Source: CAZVCJ01 sp964625745
GTDB lineage: Bacteria; Chloroflexota; Anaerolineae; VGOG01
Assembly (NCBI GenBank): GCA_964625745.1
Contig: CAZVCJ010000022.1
Coordinates: 1 to 34,467, forward strand
Length of the DNA stretch: 34,467 bases
Direction of reading: 5' to 3'
The translations under genes and the position numbers were made by a program. The notes beneath the pieces are model-generated. The model was not told the origin of the DNA. It was given only the letters and a program-made list of their open reading frames with translations, and searched no databases. Positions 27,801-34,467 of the stretch are shown one piece after another; position 1 is the first letter of the stretch, and each line of letters opens with the position of its first letter.

Positions 27801-29039
27801 CAGCCACCAGAACTCCAGACGCACCGGGTTGGCCCCGGCAGGGATGGTCACTACCTGCCACAGCTCCCCGCCCGCGTTGTCGGCGCCACCCAGCCAGGCT
27901 CCGTAGGCACTACCCCGCCCCGCCCCCAGCCATACTGCACCGTCGCTGCCCCAGGGCGGGAGCGTACCGGCCTCGAAGTCGCCATTGATCAGCAGATCCT
28001 GGCAGTTGGGAGGCAGGGTGGTGGTGGGTGTTGGTGTGGGGGTAGGCGTATCCGTCGCGCGGGTGGAGGTAGGCGTAGGCGTAGGCGTGGGAGTAGAGGT
28101 AGGCGTTGTCGCACATTCCCAGAAATCTTCCCTATGATTGTTTGTCTCATCCATCTCCACCACATCGTCTTCGTAGTCTGCCACTACCACGATACTATCG
28201 TCGGGTGGAGTGCACTCCCACTCGTAGTCAAAGCATGTCCCCCATTGCTCTCCAGGCGGCAAAGCCGGATCTACCCGACTTTCCGCTGTGTAGTCGCCAT
28301 CAACAAACAAAACAGTGTAATGGCCTCCTGCTGCTTCTGCATCTCCTATGTTCTCTATTTCGTAGCAGATAAGGCCGTCCTCGTTCCAAACATTGGTGAT
28401 CACCAGGTCTGGCAGTTCTTCTGGGCCAAATGTTTGGGTGGGTGTGGGTGTGGCTGTGTGGGCTGGCGGCACCGTGCCAGTGGGTGTCGCCGTCTTGGTG
28501 GGTGTACGCGTGGGCGTGGGTGTATGCGTGGTGGTGGCCGGCCCTCGGTCCCAGAACTTGTTGCCCGTCAGCGTCTTCCCCTCCAACGGGATGACGTACT
28601 CAATCCAATCGTCCGTCCTCACCGCCCCATCAACACTCGTCGCCCCAACAGAGGTGTAACCCGCTGGATTTGTCTCTTTAATGTGGTAGTACTCCCAGTA
28701 GCCATCATTGTCAGAAATGGTGAGGCCGTACCAGCCATCGGCGTTGGTGGTGGTGCTGCGGATGAACGTGCCGGGGTCAGGATACGAATTGTTCGCGCCG
28801 TAGACCGACACAGTGACGCCCTCCAATGGCTGGGAGCCAGGCGGTTCGACGCCCAACTCACCTTCGTACACCCGCCCGCTCAAGGTCCACTCGGCTGCGA
28901 GTTTCTGTCCCGTTTGCGCTACAGCCTGGTCAACGCGGGCGGCTGCCGTCTGCCCGTTCAAGTTGGCTGAGCCTATGATCACCAGTAGCAGGACCCCGGT
29001 TAGCAGCAACGTCGTGATCGAAGTCATTCGAGCTCGCAT
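21894..29039 (-). CDS. 2381-aa exported mosaic protein: two CSLREA beta-helices plus metzincin-like domain
   Basis: ATG preceded by GGAGGAG. Signal peptide 1-35. In order: a prealbumin/SdrD-like beta domain (50-165); Thr-Pro linker; CARDB (about 209-308); Thr-Pro linker; NGDFEAG jelly-roll (345-500); a CSLREA module with CTLREA at 536-541 and Asn/Gly beta-helix (550-870); Ig-like domains; a second CSLREA module with CTLREA at 1090-1095 and beta-helix (1115-1380); Ig-like domains; a GIEVTQAIQ...PLVAGKLAVVRVY domain (about 1690-1830); a metallopeptidase region with HEVGHNLKLYH (1986-1996) and a Met-turn DIMSYC (Met2043); Ig-like domains; C terminus HRIYLPIILKNYS. The zinc motif has Lys1993 where metzincins normally have Gly. 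Predicted extracellular protease or adhesin; substrate unknown. Flanked by its own promoter and terminator. Confidence 0.88.
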   Translation of the reverse strand: MRARMTSITTLLLTGVLLLVIIGSANLNGQTAAARVDQAVAQTGQKLAAEWTLSGRVYEGELGVEPPGSQPLEGVTVSVYGANNSYPDPGTFIRSTTTNADGWYGLTISDNDGYWEYYHIKETNPAGYTSVGATSVDGAVRTDDWIEYVIPLEGKTLTGNKFWDRGPATTTHTPTPTRTPTKTATPTGTVPPAHTATPTPTQTFGPEELPDLVITNVWNEDGLICYEIENIGDAEAAGGHYTVLFVDGDYTAESRVDPALPPGEQWGTCFDYEWECTPPDDSIVVVADYEDDVVEMDETNNHREDFWECATTPTSTPTPTPTPTSTRATDTPTPTPTPTTTLPPNCQDLLINGDFEAGTLPPWGSDGAVWLGAGRGSAYGAWLGGADNAGGELWQVVTIPAGANPVRLEFWWLAESEVEQPDDALEVLVQYGDEQADHLLTLRAVAPLGQWQQAAVDLTDYAGQTVSVTFFVHTDGEVPSTFRLDDVILWACGVATPTLTPTPTATPTGEAPQECVVNTTADHDDGECLPLDRGDCTLREAMRIANEHAGPDTILFGIPTEDPGYDPDTGKWTISPESDLPEILDDGTQIDGRAEVGHSELARPRALASGPACVGFGKITVNFISTTAGFVAKGANGKLAFLNIYGNQYGSAVSMYGTGAHHNTVECNVIKGLAWTAGIYHAWEGVTILNGAHDNTINANEIHSFSIGVRVGGISAPYNNILTANWIGSVGSGAQPNTSAGIILDGGAHHNTIGHTSDTSKGNVISGNDGPGIVIAASGTNNNVVANNRIGIQASTQAALPNKGAGVRLQQQAAANTIGPGNVIAYNSGDGVTFSSLGGWPGYNMVTWNSIYDNTLLGIRNSRLKPPVITSVSTTGVSGTTSPTCSGCVVEIFSNPSHTTAQPAEGKTPLGKATTQSDGSWQWAGSVPTSVWVTTTLTKSGDTSEFSSPKQAILTVTFIGKTCPPWQPIIICFPDIKVWLWAKIGGEWAEIDSTITDEEGQFTLADNVSEAPQAEYRLIMADPRYHVVGAESVSGGEVQDDGSILFTDLERGVYEENVFYVEEVESQGRVVNTTEDHDDGRCDPLEAGDCTLREAINAANEGEGPTTILFDIPDSDPGFADGQWIIRPETALPELTADGLTIGACIEPILVVMDGTLMPSCMNGFVLNGSQQKLLGLILSNWPANGVLITGANAYGNTVACNQIVDNVGDGVRIEAGAHDNTVGGSLGRNLISGNSGDGVGIMGTGTNDNEVIGNYIGTDEAGTAAWANSGHGVHILGGARYNGIGGESGEDGNVIAGNGHSGVMIEGSDTWSNEVGANLIGVALGGSSPLGNGHHGVGIYGGAMDNRVGSDYLQPNLIGGNGWSGVAIVNSDVNAVHGNYIGTDPSGVRKLGNGFHGVHVVGGIDNGIGSNTIAHNGSDGVRVEGATTIHNWITLNTITANGGKGIELVSGGNTELAPPVITSVTAGSVSGTACAGCTVEIFSDPADEGQYVHSPPTAVADSSGNWSWSGSISGAKVTATATDWFYNTSEFSTHGLLLFTGRVDFTPDSPFPRPIPVEVGLYGSQEANELGERLVSVPTSSDGAYELRYGGAVETGGEYAYFNLALVDPACEVESAESGSGGRVTEGLWIQFERRQFGGRAGGGVRYAAWPPSPFPDNDWVVHGVFELDDTPEANPFEEGSLHAPPSEAQPIDFYIDGIEVTQAIQCFDQTEGDTGQVCTKDNDLPLVAGKLAVVRVYATVNLSCAQVTSQGKIRVDLNYAQGLSAQGVGSYFTVYCGSKSDRREETYFPATANFYLTVPTAGTVSFWAEVNKDQSRFEGNYNNNRYPATGTLDIEFKARKALSIGYVMIDYHPKPSQLSYKKFAGSSKPSATWVASKDAYELAEAIYPLDTFNYYKFGSGWLYYSDIDVRDDHGSKLLAKLTKDWEYWKLSGKQMPDQFFGWLPDKANEDAGGWGGTADAPPPVYSGKGRAAIGVEGSNDLLPHEVGHNLKLYHAPCPAAGQPDAPSGIDPSWPYANGYVNEVPFRVAYGIPGYATDADIMSYCYPKWISPYHWKKLFNELAPSTTTSSATVSEPQPYVLVSGLVGDDDTGQLDPLVVVESNAALDTPAGGEYCLAFYHLSDDPLAAYCFDLSFVPPESAEPVGVAPFAYALPYPVETTRVALLHDETLLAERAASPSTPELSLESPGGGETWYDIHTVAWTAEDADGDDLTFAVFYSNDGGGTWTPVATDLTEPSYRLDTTSLPGGGEVLIRVLASDGFHTTIADSPSFSIPTKAPDVYVTTPSEGDLLPPEQALYLDGSAYDPEDGALSAAALSWWSDRDGLLGRGATVIVPGLTLSPGWHTLTLRAADSNEQIGSARINIFVGHRIYLPIILKNYS
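28018..28112 (-). repeat. Thr-Pro linker coding repeat (2381-aa protein)
   Basis: Units of GGTGTTGG, GTAGGCGT and GTGGGAGT encode TPTPTPTPTST between the CARDB and NGDFEAG modules. A second array at about 28435-28540 separates the prealbumin-like and CARDB modules. Confidence 0.6.
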
Positions 29040-29120
29040 TTCGCTCCTCCTCTCATCTTTCGTCCTTACTGGCGATAAGTAAGGCTGCCCTTAGCGGTAT
29101 CGTATTTCCCTCACCAAGCC

Positions 29121-29149
29121 ATTATATCCGAAATCCTGTAAAAGGTCAA
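29121..29149 (-). promoter_or_regulatory. Predicted promoter of the 2381-aa gene
   Basis: TTGACC (29144-29149), 17-nt spacer, perfect TATAAT (29121-29126). The -35 box lies in the T-rich tail of the preceding terminator, so termination and initiation signals are interleaved. Leader of about 75 nt. Confidence 0.75.
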
Positions 29150-29154
29150 AGAGA

Positions 29155-29187
29155 AAAGCCACCTGCATCAATCGCGCAGGTGGCTTT
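29155..29187 (-). terminator. Rho-independent terminator of the C25 peptidase gene
   Basis: A perfect 12-bp stem, AAAGCCACCTGC and its complement, with a 9-nt loop. On the minus strand it is followed by TTCTCTTTGACCTTTT. It lies 32 nt after the stop codon. Confidence 0.8.
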
Positions 29188-29219
29188 GTTACGCTGTCCG
29201 GGACCTATCCCTTCAGATT

Positions 29220-32200
29220 TCACGGGTAGTTCTTCAAGATTACGGGCAGGTAGATGTAGGCTTCTGTGCTTACGGTGATAGCCTCTATACTGGTGGTCCT
29301 GGAGTCATACAGCACGTATCCGACGACAGTGTAAGGCCCCTCTTCTGCCCCCGACGTATCCCAGGCATCGTCGAAGGTAATCGAGTTGGCCGGAGCCAGG
29401 TTTGTTACGGCGTGGCGGAAATCCTCGACGATCTCACCGCTGTCATCTTGCACCTGGATGATCGCGGTTCCCGTGGCGGGGACGGTGCCGGTGTTGCTGA
29501 AGACAAGAGATACATCTATCGTGTCCCCGATGTCGAAGAGCGTTGGCGTGGCCGTGAACGTGGTGACCTCTCCGGCGCATATACCCAGCCTGAACTGCTT
29601 CATCTCCCTGTCGAGCACGTTTCCGGCACTGTCCCTGATCGTTGCTTCGATGTAGTAGTAGCCGGGCTCAAAGCCGGCGCTATCCCACTGGGGAGAGAAC
29701 GAGGCGGTCCCCGTCAGGCCATCCAGAGAGCGAAAGAGCAAGCCATCAACCGTCTCGTCCGAGCCGTATCGCTTTATCGAGGCATCCACGATGACGTCCT
29801 GAACCTCGCCAGAATTACCGAGTTCCATATCAACCATCACCGTGTCGCCCTGCTGGTAAGTGTTCTTGTCTGTGGATAGACCGGTTACAGCCACAGTGGA
29901 GACGGTGTAGTCTATGTCAAAACTGTACTCCTGGTAGAACCTCACCCCGGTGGTGAACCGGTTGTAGAAGAAGGGGTAGATCATGATGGTCAAGGTGGAG
30001 GAGTCGGCGCCAGGTACGACTCGCCAGTCAAAGTCCTTCGTGGGGTACCACTCCTCACCGTTGGCCGACGAGGCTGCTTCAGTCTGCCTGCCGCACGAGC
30101 AATCCAGCATCATACTCACGATGGGTAGGTCGAGCCCTTCGGTGGTAGAGAGATTGGATCTCGTCACCATCTCCACGCCCCGAACCTCATAGCCCGCCGG
30201 GAGCTCTACTTCGACCGCGTAGTAGGGCACTCTTGGCTCTCCCTCGACGAGCAGGACGTCTCCACCGGGGATATCCACGTAGTCTTCGCCGGCCAGGGTC
30301 TCTACCTCGAACATCGGGATCGAGACATCAACCGTCGAAGACGGCGGCTCCTCGGCAGCCACGGACCGACCAACCGCGGCTCCCGCTCCCTCGACAGCGC
30401 CGAATTTGGGATCTCCGTAGTAGTTGTACTCTGTGACCCAGTATTGCCAGTCATCACTTCCTGTGCCGGCCCGGCCTCTCTGATATTGTTGGAAGGCTAA
30501 TCCGGCAGTTTCATCCATCGCCCAGCCCTCGAAGAAAGCCGGCCCGGCCGGATTGTTCTGGCTGCTTGCAGATACGTGCGTGGCGCCGATGTAGACGGCG
30601 GCGCCGCTGTCGAAGAAGGCCTCGGCGAAACCGTCGTCTCCATCAGAATGAACGTCTGGAGAGCCCTCCTTCATCCACCACCAATCCCCTTCGTAGTTGC
30701 CGGATAGGCAGGTGAGCCCCAGGACCAACGGGTGGGCACTGAAATCTACCGAGGCGATGTCCGCGATCTCAAACGGGGAACAACTCCCTGGGCTTCCGTG
30801 ACCCCTCAATGTGAAGATATCCGTATTGGGGCCGTCGCTTTGAATGAAAGGCAGATACCGATCCTTCCAGCCGTCTGGATAGTGACCGTCGAGGATGGAG
30901 AGCTTGTCATCACCTTCTCTCGCTACCCCTACCTCCGCCTCGCCATCACCGTGGATGTCCCCGATGTCGAACCCGTCGTGCCTGGTGTCACTGGACGTGG
31001 TGCGAATGCCATCAAACTCCAGGAAACGAGAATACAGTCTGCGCCTGCCTCCGTCATGGATCTTCCATTCCTCGTCAGTCGCATCCCAGTACCAGCCGTC
31101 ATCATTAAAGACAAAGAGCCGCCGCTTGTCGTCAATCAGGTCGTCAATGATGGTGGCGATCTCGTCCATACCATCGCCATCCAGGTCTCCGACGGCGAGT
31201 CCGTCGTAGTGAGTAAACGGGTCGGCGTCGATCTCGCCGATCTTTGTACCGGTATTATTGTAGATGTATATGCGGTCTGTACTGTCATCGGCGACGACAA
31301 TCTCGTCCGTGCTCCCCACTGCGCCGGACACGTTGCCCACACCGAAGCCATCCCAGGGGGTAAAAGAGATGAATTCAAAGGTGTCTATCAGCACGAGCTC
31401 GGGGTACGTCCATCTGGTCTCATAGCTATAGACATACACCGTGCCATGGCCATCGGTGGTGGCGACGATGATCTCGTCCTTCCCGTCGCCCCACAGCAGA
31501 TCTCCTGCCACCACCACATCCCAGGGATCAAAGTCCACGTCGTACTCTGGGAAGGTGCTGCCGGCGGTGTGACGGGTGTCATTGAAGATGGAGATGGTGT
31601 CCGATTCATCTGCCCCAACGATGATCTCATCCACGCCGTCCCCGTCTATGTCCCCCGCCGCCAGCCCATCGTGGGGCGCGAAACGACAGTAGAAGGAGTC
31701 CGAAGGAGTTGAGGCCCAAGGATCGAGGTCGCCGTATTGATAAACCGAGGCTTCATCCGAGCCATCGTCAACGACGATGATCTCGCTCGCTCCATCGCCA
31801 TCCACGTCGGCCAGAAGGAAGCCGTCGTTGCGGGTCAAGGGAAAATCAAATCCTCCAGCCTCCATAGAGACCTGCTCTTTGTGTATCCACCTGCTCCAGT
31901 GGTAGGCGGAGGCGCCATCATCCATTTGATCGAACAAAACCGTCTGGATGTTGCCAGCGCTGGGGGCGAAATCCTCCCAGTCCGCCTCGCTGCCGCTGGT
32001 GGCGACGCCAAAGGACCTGTCGAAGCCTGTCCCTTCGGCCACCTCTATGCTCGCCTCAATCGGCCTGATGAGATCGCCGGCGGAGTTACCGATGACTCGA
32101 CCGACGATCAGATCGGGGGCGCCATCATCTCCGATGGTGTCAGCGTACGGCAGATCGGAGAAGGGTACCTCGGTCGTCGTCTCGCCGCCACTCCATTCCA

Positions 32201-34467
32201 TATCGGGGACGTCTACTGTCCAGGAAGGCGCGATCTCGACCTCCCCCACGATCAGCAGGTAGCCGTTGGAGAGAAAGTGGCCGCCAACGCCGTCGCTGCC
32301 CTTCATCCATCTACCCCATTCCCGGATTTGATCCAGCACCGCGTCTGCTCCCCCAACGGAAAGGTATCCGAGGATGCCGGACTTGAATCGAGCCAGTTCG
32401 GCCATCTTCGACAACAACTCGTCTGCGTCGCTGCGGTTCAGTGGATTATCGAGGAACAGGTTGCGCGGGTGCGTCACGATCAGATAGTCTGACGCCCGTC
32501 TGGCAAGAGAGACCAAAAGGGTGAGCGACTCGGGCCGGTCGAATCTCCAGCGGCAGAAGCCCCCCTGGTCCCAGACCTTGATTTCGTCCCGCACACCAAT
32601 GCCATAATCAAACATGCTGAAATCGGAATACTGTATCGGCACGGCCAGGTACTCCACGGTCACGCTCTCGCCCGGAGGGATCGGGAGCGATTCGGCAGTG
32701 CCCGTGAAGACGTCAATCTCCACGTCGCAGTGCTTGGTCTCAACCCAGTACTCAGGAATGACCGAGTAGTGTGCCGTGCTCGTCATGATGGCCTGGAAGC
32801 CGGTTGCGTTGTCCCTGATGTGCTCCACCCTGGCGGTGGCAGTGCCTTCGTTCTCCAGGGTTAAACTCACGCGGAAGTAGTTGTCTATCCGGGTGACACT
32901 CCGCGAAATGTCGAGGCTCGGTTCTCCCTGCTCCACGGTCAAAGTGCGGGAGCTATAGAGGGTACCACCGTCACTGGCATAAGCCCGCACCCCGATGCGG
33001 TACGTCCCCACTCCCAGGCCACCCACGTCCCAGGAATAAGCGTGATCGAAGTCATCGTCGTCAGAAGGATACGAGGTGTACACCGTAGTACCGTCTACCT
33101 CGAACACCACCCTGTCAACGGCGTGCTCCACGTCCCCACAAAATGTGTCCCCGGTAAGGGGAACCCACGTGCAGTCCCATTCATCCTCGGAGGCACGCAC
33201 CGCGACATCTATGGTTGTCCCTGCGGGCAGAGTGCCACCGGGACCATCAACGTAGAGAGTGGGATGGTAGTTGGGCCAGACTCGGAGATTGATGTCCGCG
33301 AACTCGAATGGCGGCGCATAAAAGACAGACTTTGTGTTCATCAACCCGCTCAGGCCAAAGGCTCTTGCCGTGAACGTATGCTGTGTGCCGAAAAAGCCCG
33401 CCCGCGACATCTTCGACGAGGCCGGGTCCAGGTAGGCTTCATAATGTTGGGAAGCGGCAGCGTCAGCCCCGGCCGGCGCGGATTTGAGATGAGCCCCAGG
33501 CAAGAGGTCAGCGGAATAGTCGATCCCGATCAGTCTCTCATCCATGTAGAACTCAACTCTCCCTATGCCGAGTGCGTCCGAGACCGGAACGGTGATTCTG
33601 TAGAGTGCCCGGTCCCCTTCGACTCTGGTGACCGTCGGAGCCGATATACTCGGCGGCTCGCCAACTTGCTCCGCTTCGGTCTCGAAGAAACCTTCCTTGC
33701 TGGTGACGGTGTTGCTGGCCGAGTCAGTGGATTGAACGATGTAGTGATAGACGGTTGATGGTTTCAGCTCGGTCAGGGTGACCTCGTGCTCTTCTGACAG
33801 CGTCGCATCCCCTGCTTGATCTTCATACTCTCCCGCCTTCCTGCCATACTTGACCGTGCTGTCGCTGTCTTCATCGGTCTGCCAGGAAACGATGGCTGAA
33901 TCAGTGCCTATCTCCGACACCGTCGGACCAGAGATGATCTTTGGTGGCCTGGTATCGCACTTCCAGGTCTCTTCTCGGCAGTTGTTGGTTTCATCGCTTT
34001 CATTTACATCGCCTCTGTAATCAGCACATACCTCTATAGCATCCTCTGGTGAGGTGCACTGCCAATCATAGTCGAAACATCGCCACAGCCTCTCTCCCGG
34101 TGCCAATTCCACATCTACCAGGTCAGCGACCTCTGGCCCGCCGTCAATAGATAGAGCAGTGTAGTGTCCTTTGGGAGCCACTGCCTCGCCGGTGTTCCTT
34201 ATCTGGTAACAGATGTGGCTATCCTCATTCCACACATCGGTGATTACCAGGTCTGGCAATTCTTCTGGCAAAGGTGTTCGCGTGGGCGTGGTGGTCAGCG
34301 TCGGTGTGGACGTGGTGGTCGGCGTCGGCGTAGCCGTGGTGGTCGGCGTAGCGGTGGGCGTGGTGGTCGGCGTAGCGGTGGGCGTGGTGGTCGGCGTACT
34401 CGTCGCGGTGTAAGTGGGCGTAGGCGTGTCGGTGGGTGGCTTAGTCGTCGGGGTGTGAGTAGGTGTG
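29220..34467 (-). CDS. C25 (gingipain-like) cysteine peptidase with inserted FG-GAP propeller, 5' end outside window
   Basis: Open to the window edge, at least 1748 codons; the true start lies beyond 34467 and a TTG at 34271 is not a credible start. In reading order: Thr-Pro linker (34272-34467); CARDB (about 33955-34265); fibronectin-III-like domain (33670-33950); several beta domains; an N-terminal C25-like half (about 31985-32490) with YLIVTHPRN, YLLIVGEVEIAPSW and DGAPDLIVGRV; then FG-GAP/VCBS repeats (about 30885-31850) with DVDGDGASE, DIDGDGVDE, DLDGDGMDE and DIHGDGEAE; then the catalytic half with RGHGSPGS (His at 30798-30800) and LGLTCLSGN (Cys at 30708-30710) and AAVYIGATHVS. A propeptide-like stretch (GEPRVPYYAVEVELPAGYEV) lies after the catalytic half, unlike in gingipains. 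Two CARDB-like domains and the terminus YIYLPVILKNYP end the protein. Predicted secreted protease. Confidence 0.82.
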   Translation of the reverse strand, partial: TPTHTPTTKPPTDTPTPTYTATSTPTTTPTATPTTTPTATPTTTATPTPTTTSTPTLTTTPTRTPLPEELPDLVITDVWNEDSHICYQIRNTGEAVAPKGHYTALSIDGGPEVADLVDVELAPGERLWRCFDYDWQCTSPEDAIEVCADYRGDVNESDETNNCREETWKCDTRPPKIISGPTVSEIGTDSAIVSWQTDEDSDSTVKYGRKAGEYEDQAGDATLSEEHEVTLTELKPSTVYHYIVQSTDSASNTVTSKEGFFETEAEQVGEPPSISAPTVTRVEGDRALYRITVPVSDALGIGRVEFYMDERLIGIDYSADLLPGAHLKSAPAGADAAASQHYEAYLDPASSKMSRAGFFGTQHTFTARAFGLSGLMNTKSVFYAPPFEFADINLRVWPNYHPTLYVDGPGGTLPAGTTIDVAVRASEDEWDCTWVPLTGDTFCGDVEHAVDRVVFEVDGTTVYTSYPSDDDDFDHAYSWDVGGLGVGTYRIGVRAYASDGGTLYSSRTLTVEQGEPSLDISRSVTRIDNYFRVSLTLENEGTATARVEHIRDNATGFQAIMTSTAHYSVIPEYWVETKHCDVEIDVFTGTAESLPIPPGESVTVEYLAVPIQYSDFSMFDYGIGVRDEIKVWDQGGFCRWRFDRPESLTLLVSLARRASDYLIVTHPRNLFLDNPLNRSDADELLSKMAELARFKSGILGYLSVGGADAVLDQIREWGRWMKGSDGVGGHFLSNGYLLIVGEVEIAPSWTVDVPDMEWSGGETTTEVPFSDLPYADTIGDDGAPDLIVGRVIGNSAGDLIRPIEASIEVAEGTGFDRSFGVATSGSEADWEDFAPSAGNIQTVLFDQMDDGASAYHWSRWIHKEQVSMEAGGFDFPLTRNDGFLLADVDGDGASEIIVVDDGSDEASVYQYGDLDPWASTPSDSFYCRFAPHDGLAAGDIDGDGVDEIIVGADESDTISIFNDTRHTAGSTFPEYDVDFDPWDVVVAGDLLWGDGKDEIIVATTDGHGTVYVYSYETRWTYPELVLIDTFEFISFTPWDGFGVGNVSGAVGSTDEIVVADDSTDRIYIYNNTGTKIGEIDADPFTHYDGLAVGDLDGDGMDEIATIIDDLIDDKRRLFVFNDDGWYWDATDEEWKIHDGGRRRLYSRFLEFDGIRTTSSDTRHDGFDIGDIHGDGEAEVGVAREGDDKLSILDGHYPDGWKDRYLPFIQSDGPNTDIFTLRGHGSPGSCSPFEIADIASVDFSAHPLVLGLTCLSGNYEGDWWWMKEGSPDVHSDGDDGFAEAFFDSGAAVYIGATHVSASSQNNPAGPAFFEGWAMDETAGLAFQQYQRGRAGTGSDDWQYWVTEYNYYGDPKFGAVEGAGAAVGRSVAAEEPPSSTVDVSIPMFEVETLAGEDYVDIPGGDVLLVEGEPRVPYYAVEVELPAGYEVRGVEMVTRSNLSTTEGLDLPIVSMMLDCSCGRQTEAASSANGEEWYPTKDFDWRVVPGADSSTLTIMIYPFFYNRFTTGVRFYQEYSFDIDYTVSTVAVTGLSTDKNTYQQGDTVMVDMELGNSGEVQDVIVDASIKRYGSDETVDGLLFRSLDGLTGTASFSPQWDSAGFEPGYYYIEATIRDSAGNVLDREMKQFRLGICAGEVTTFTATPTLFDIGDTIDVSLVFSNTGTVPATGTAIIQVQDDSGEIVEDFRHAVTNLAPANSITFDDAWDTSGAEEGPYTVVGYVLYDSRTTSIEAITVSTEAYIYLPVILKNYP
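34272..34467 (-). repeat. Thr-Pro linker tandem repeat at window edge
   Basis: Imperfect tandem copies of GTGGTCGGCGTAGCGGTGGGC-like units (about 21-24 bp) on the plus strand, encoding TPTATPTTTPT in the C25 protein. There are no in-frame stops through to the window edge. Near-identical neighbouring units suggest copy number may vary by slippage or be collapsed in assembly. Confidence 0.7.

Noticed and set aside
27396..28970. 524-codon open frame on the plus strand
   Set aside because: Antisense to the 2381-aa gene; composition artefact of the repeat modules.
34272..34467. CRISPR-like appearance of short repeats
   Set aside because: Units are contiguous, without unique spacers, and encode Thr-Pro residues in an open frame.

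Overview
The window looks like a chromosomal stretch from a Chloroflexota-type bacterium (Anaerolineae-like), probably assembled from a metagenome. This is inference from style, not from a marker gene. The signs are moderate-to-high GC, many very long secreted proteins with Thr-Pro linkers, CSLREA-type beta-helix proteins, a recurring YLPLxLKN segment, and short interspersed repeats that have invaded reading frames. No rRNA, tRNA or CRISPR array was seen.

Layout, left to right. (1) 43-3642 (-): a DUF4062-NACHT STAND NTPase with a helical-repeat tail, its own promoter and an open leader frame. (2) 3804-3911: a cluster of hairpins ending the next operon. (3) 3900-7902 (-): three tightly packed membrane-protein genes, an orphan set resembling the antiporter-like arm of complex I or hydrogenase-4, with no redox subunits beside it; all three carry in-frame repeat insertions. 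(4) 7960-8138: a repeat-bearing imperfect palindrome. (5) 8263-9600 (+): rarA with a strong sigma-70-like promoter, the only convincing plus-strand gene. (6) 9640-34467 (-): a locus of seven exported proteins: a repeat protein, a dockerin protein, a CSLREA beta-helix protein, an SGNH-like/DNRLRE/CARDB protein, a beta-helix plus hydrolase-like protein, a 2381-aa protein with two CSLREA beta-helices and a metzincin-like domain, and a 5'-truncated gingipain-like (C25) cysteine peptidase with an FG-GAP propeller inside its catalytic domain. A 287-bp inverted-repeat element lies at 11311-11597, and a gene remnant sits at 18934-19269.

How it fits together. The exported-protein genes mostly run head to tail with good Shine-Dalgarno sites. 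The four genes from 21726 down to 11666 look like one transcription unit. The 2381-aa gene is a separate unit bounded by two similar terminator-plus-promoter cassettes. Six of the seven exported proteins carry a segment close to [IV]YLP[LIV]ILKN[YW], either at the extreme C terminus (three) or just before a Thr-Pro linker (three). The segment is also similar at the DNA level. It is the best candidate here for an undescribed surface-anchoring, sorting or assembly signal. The locus reads as a mosaic of shuffled modules (NGDFEAG jelly-roll, CARDB, CSLREA beta-helix, Thr-Pro linker, YLPLxLKN) attached to different enzymatic domains, suggesting extracellular or cell-surface breakdown of polymers or proteins.
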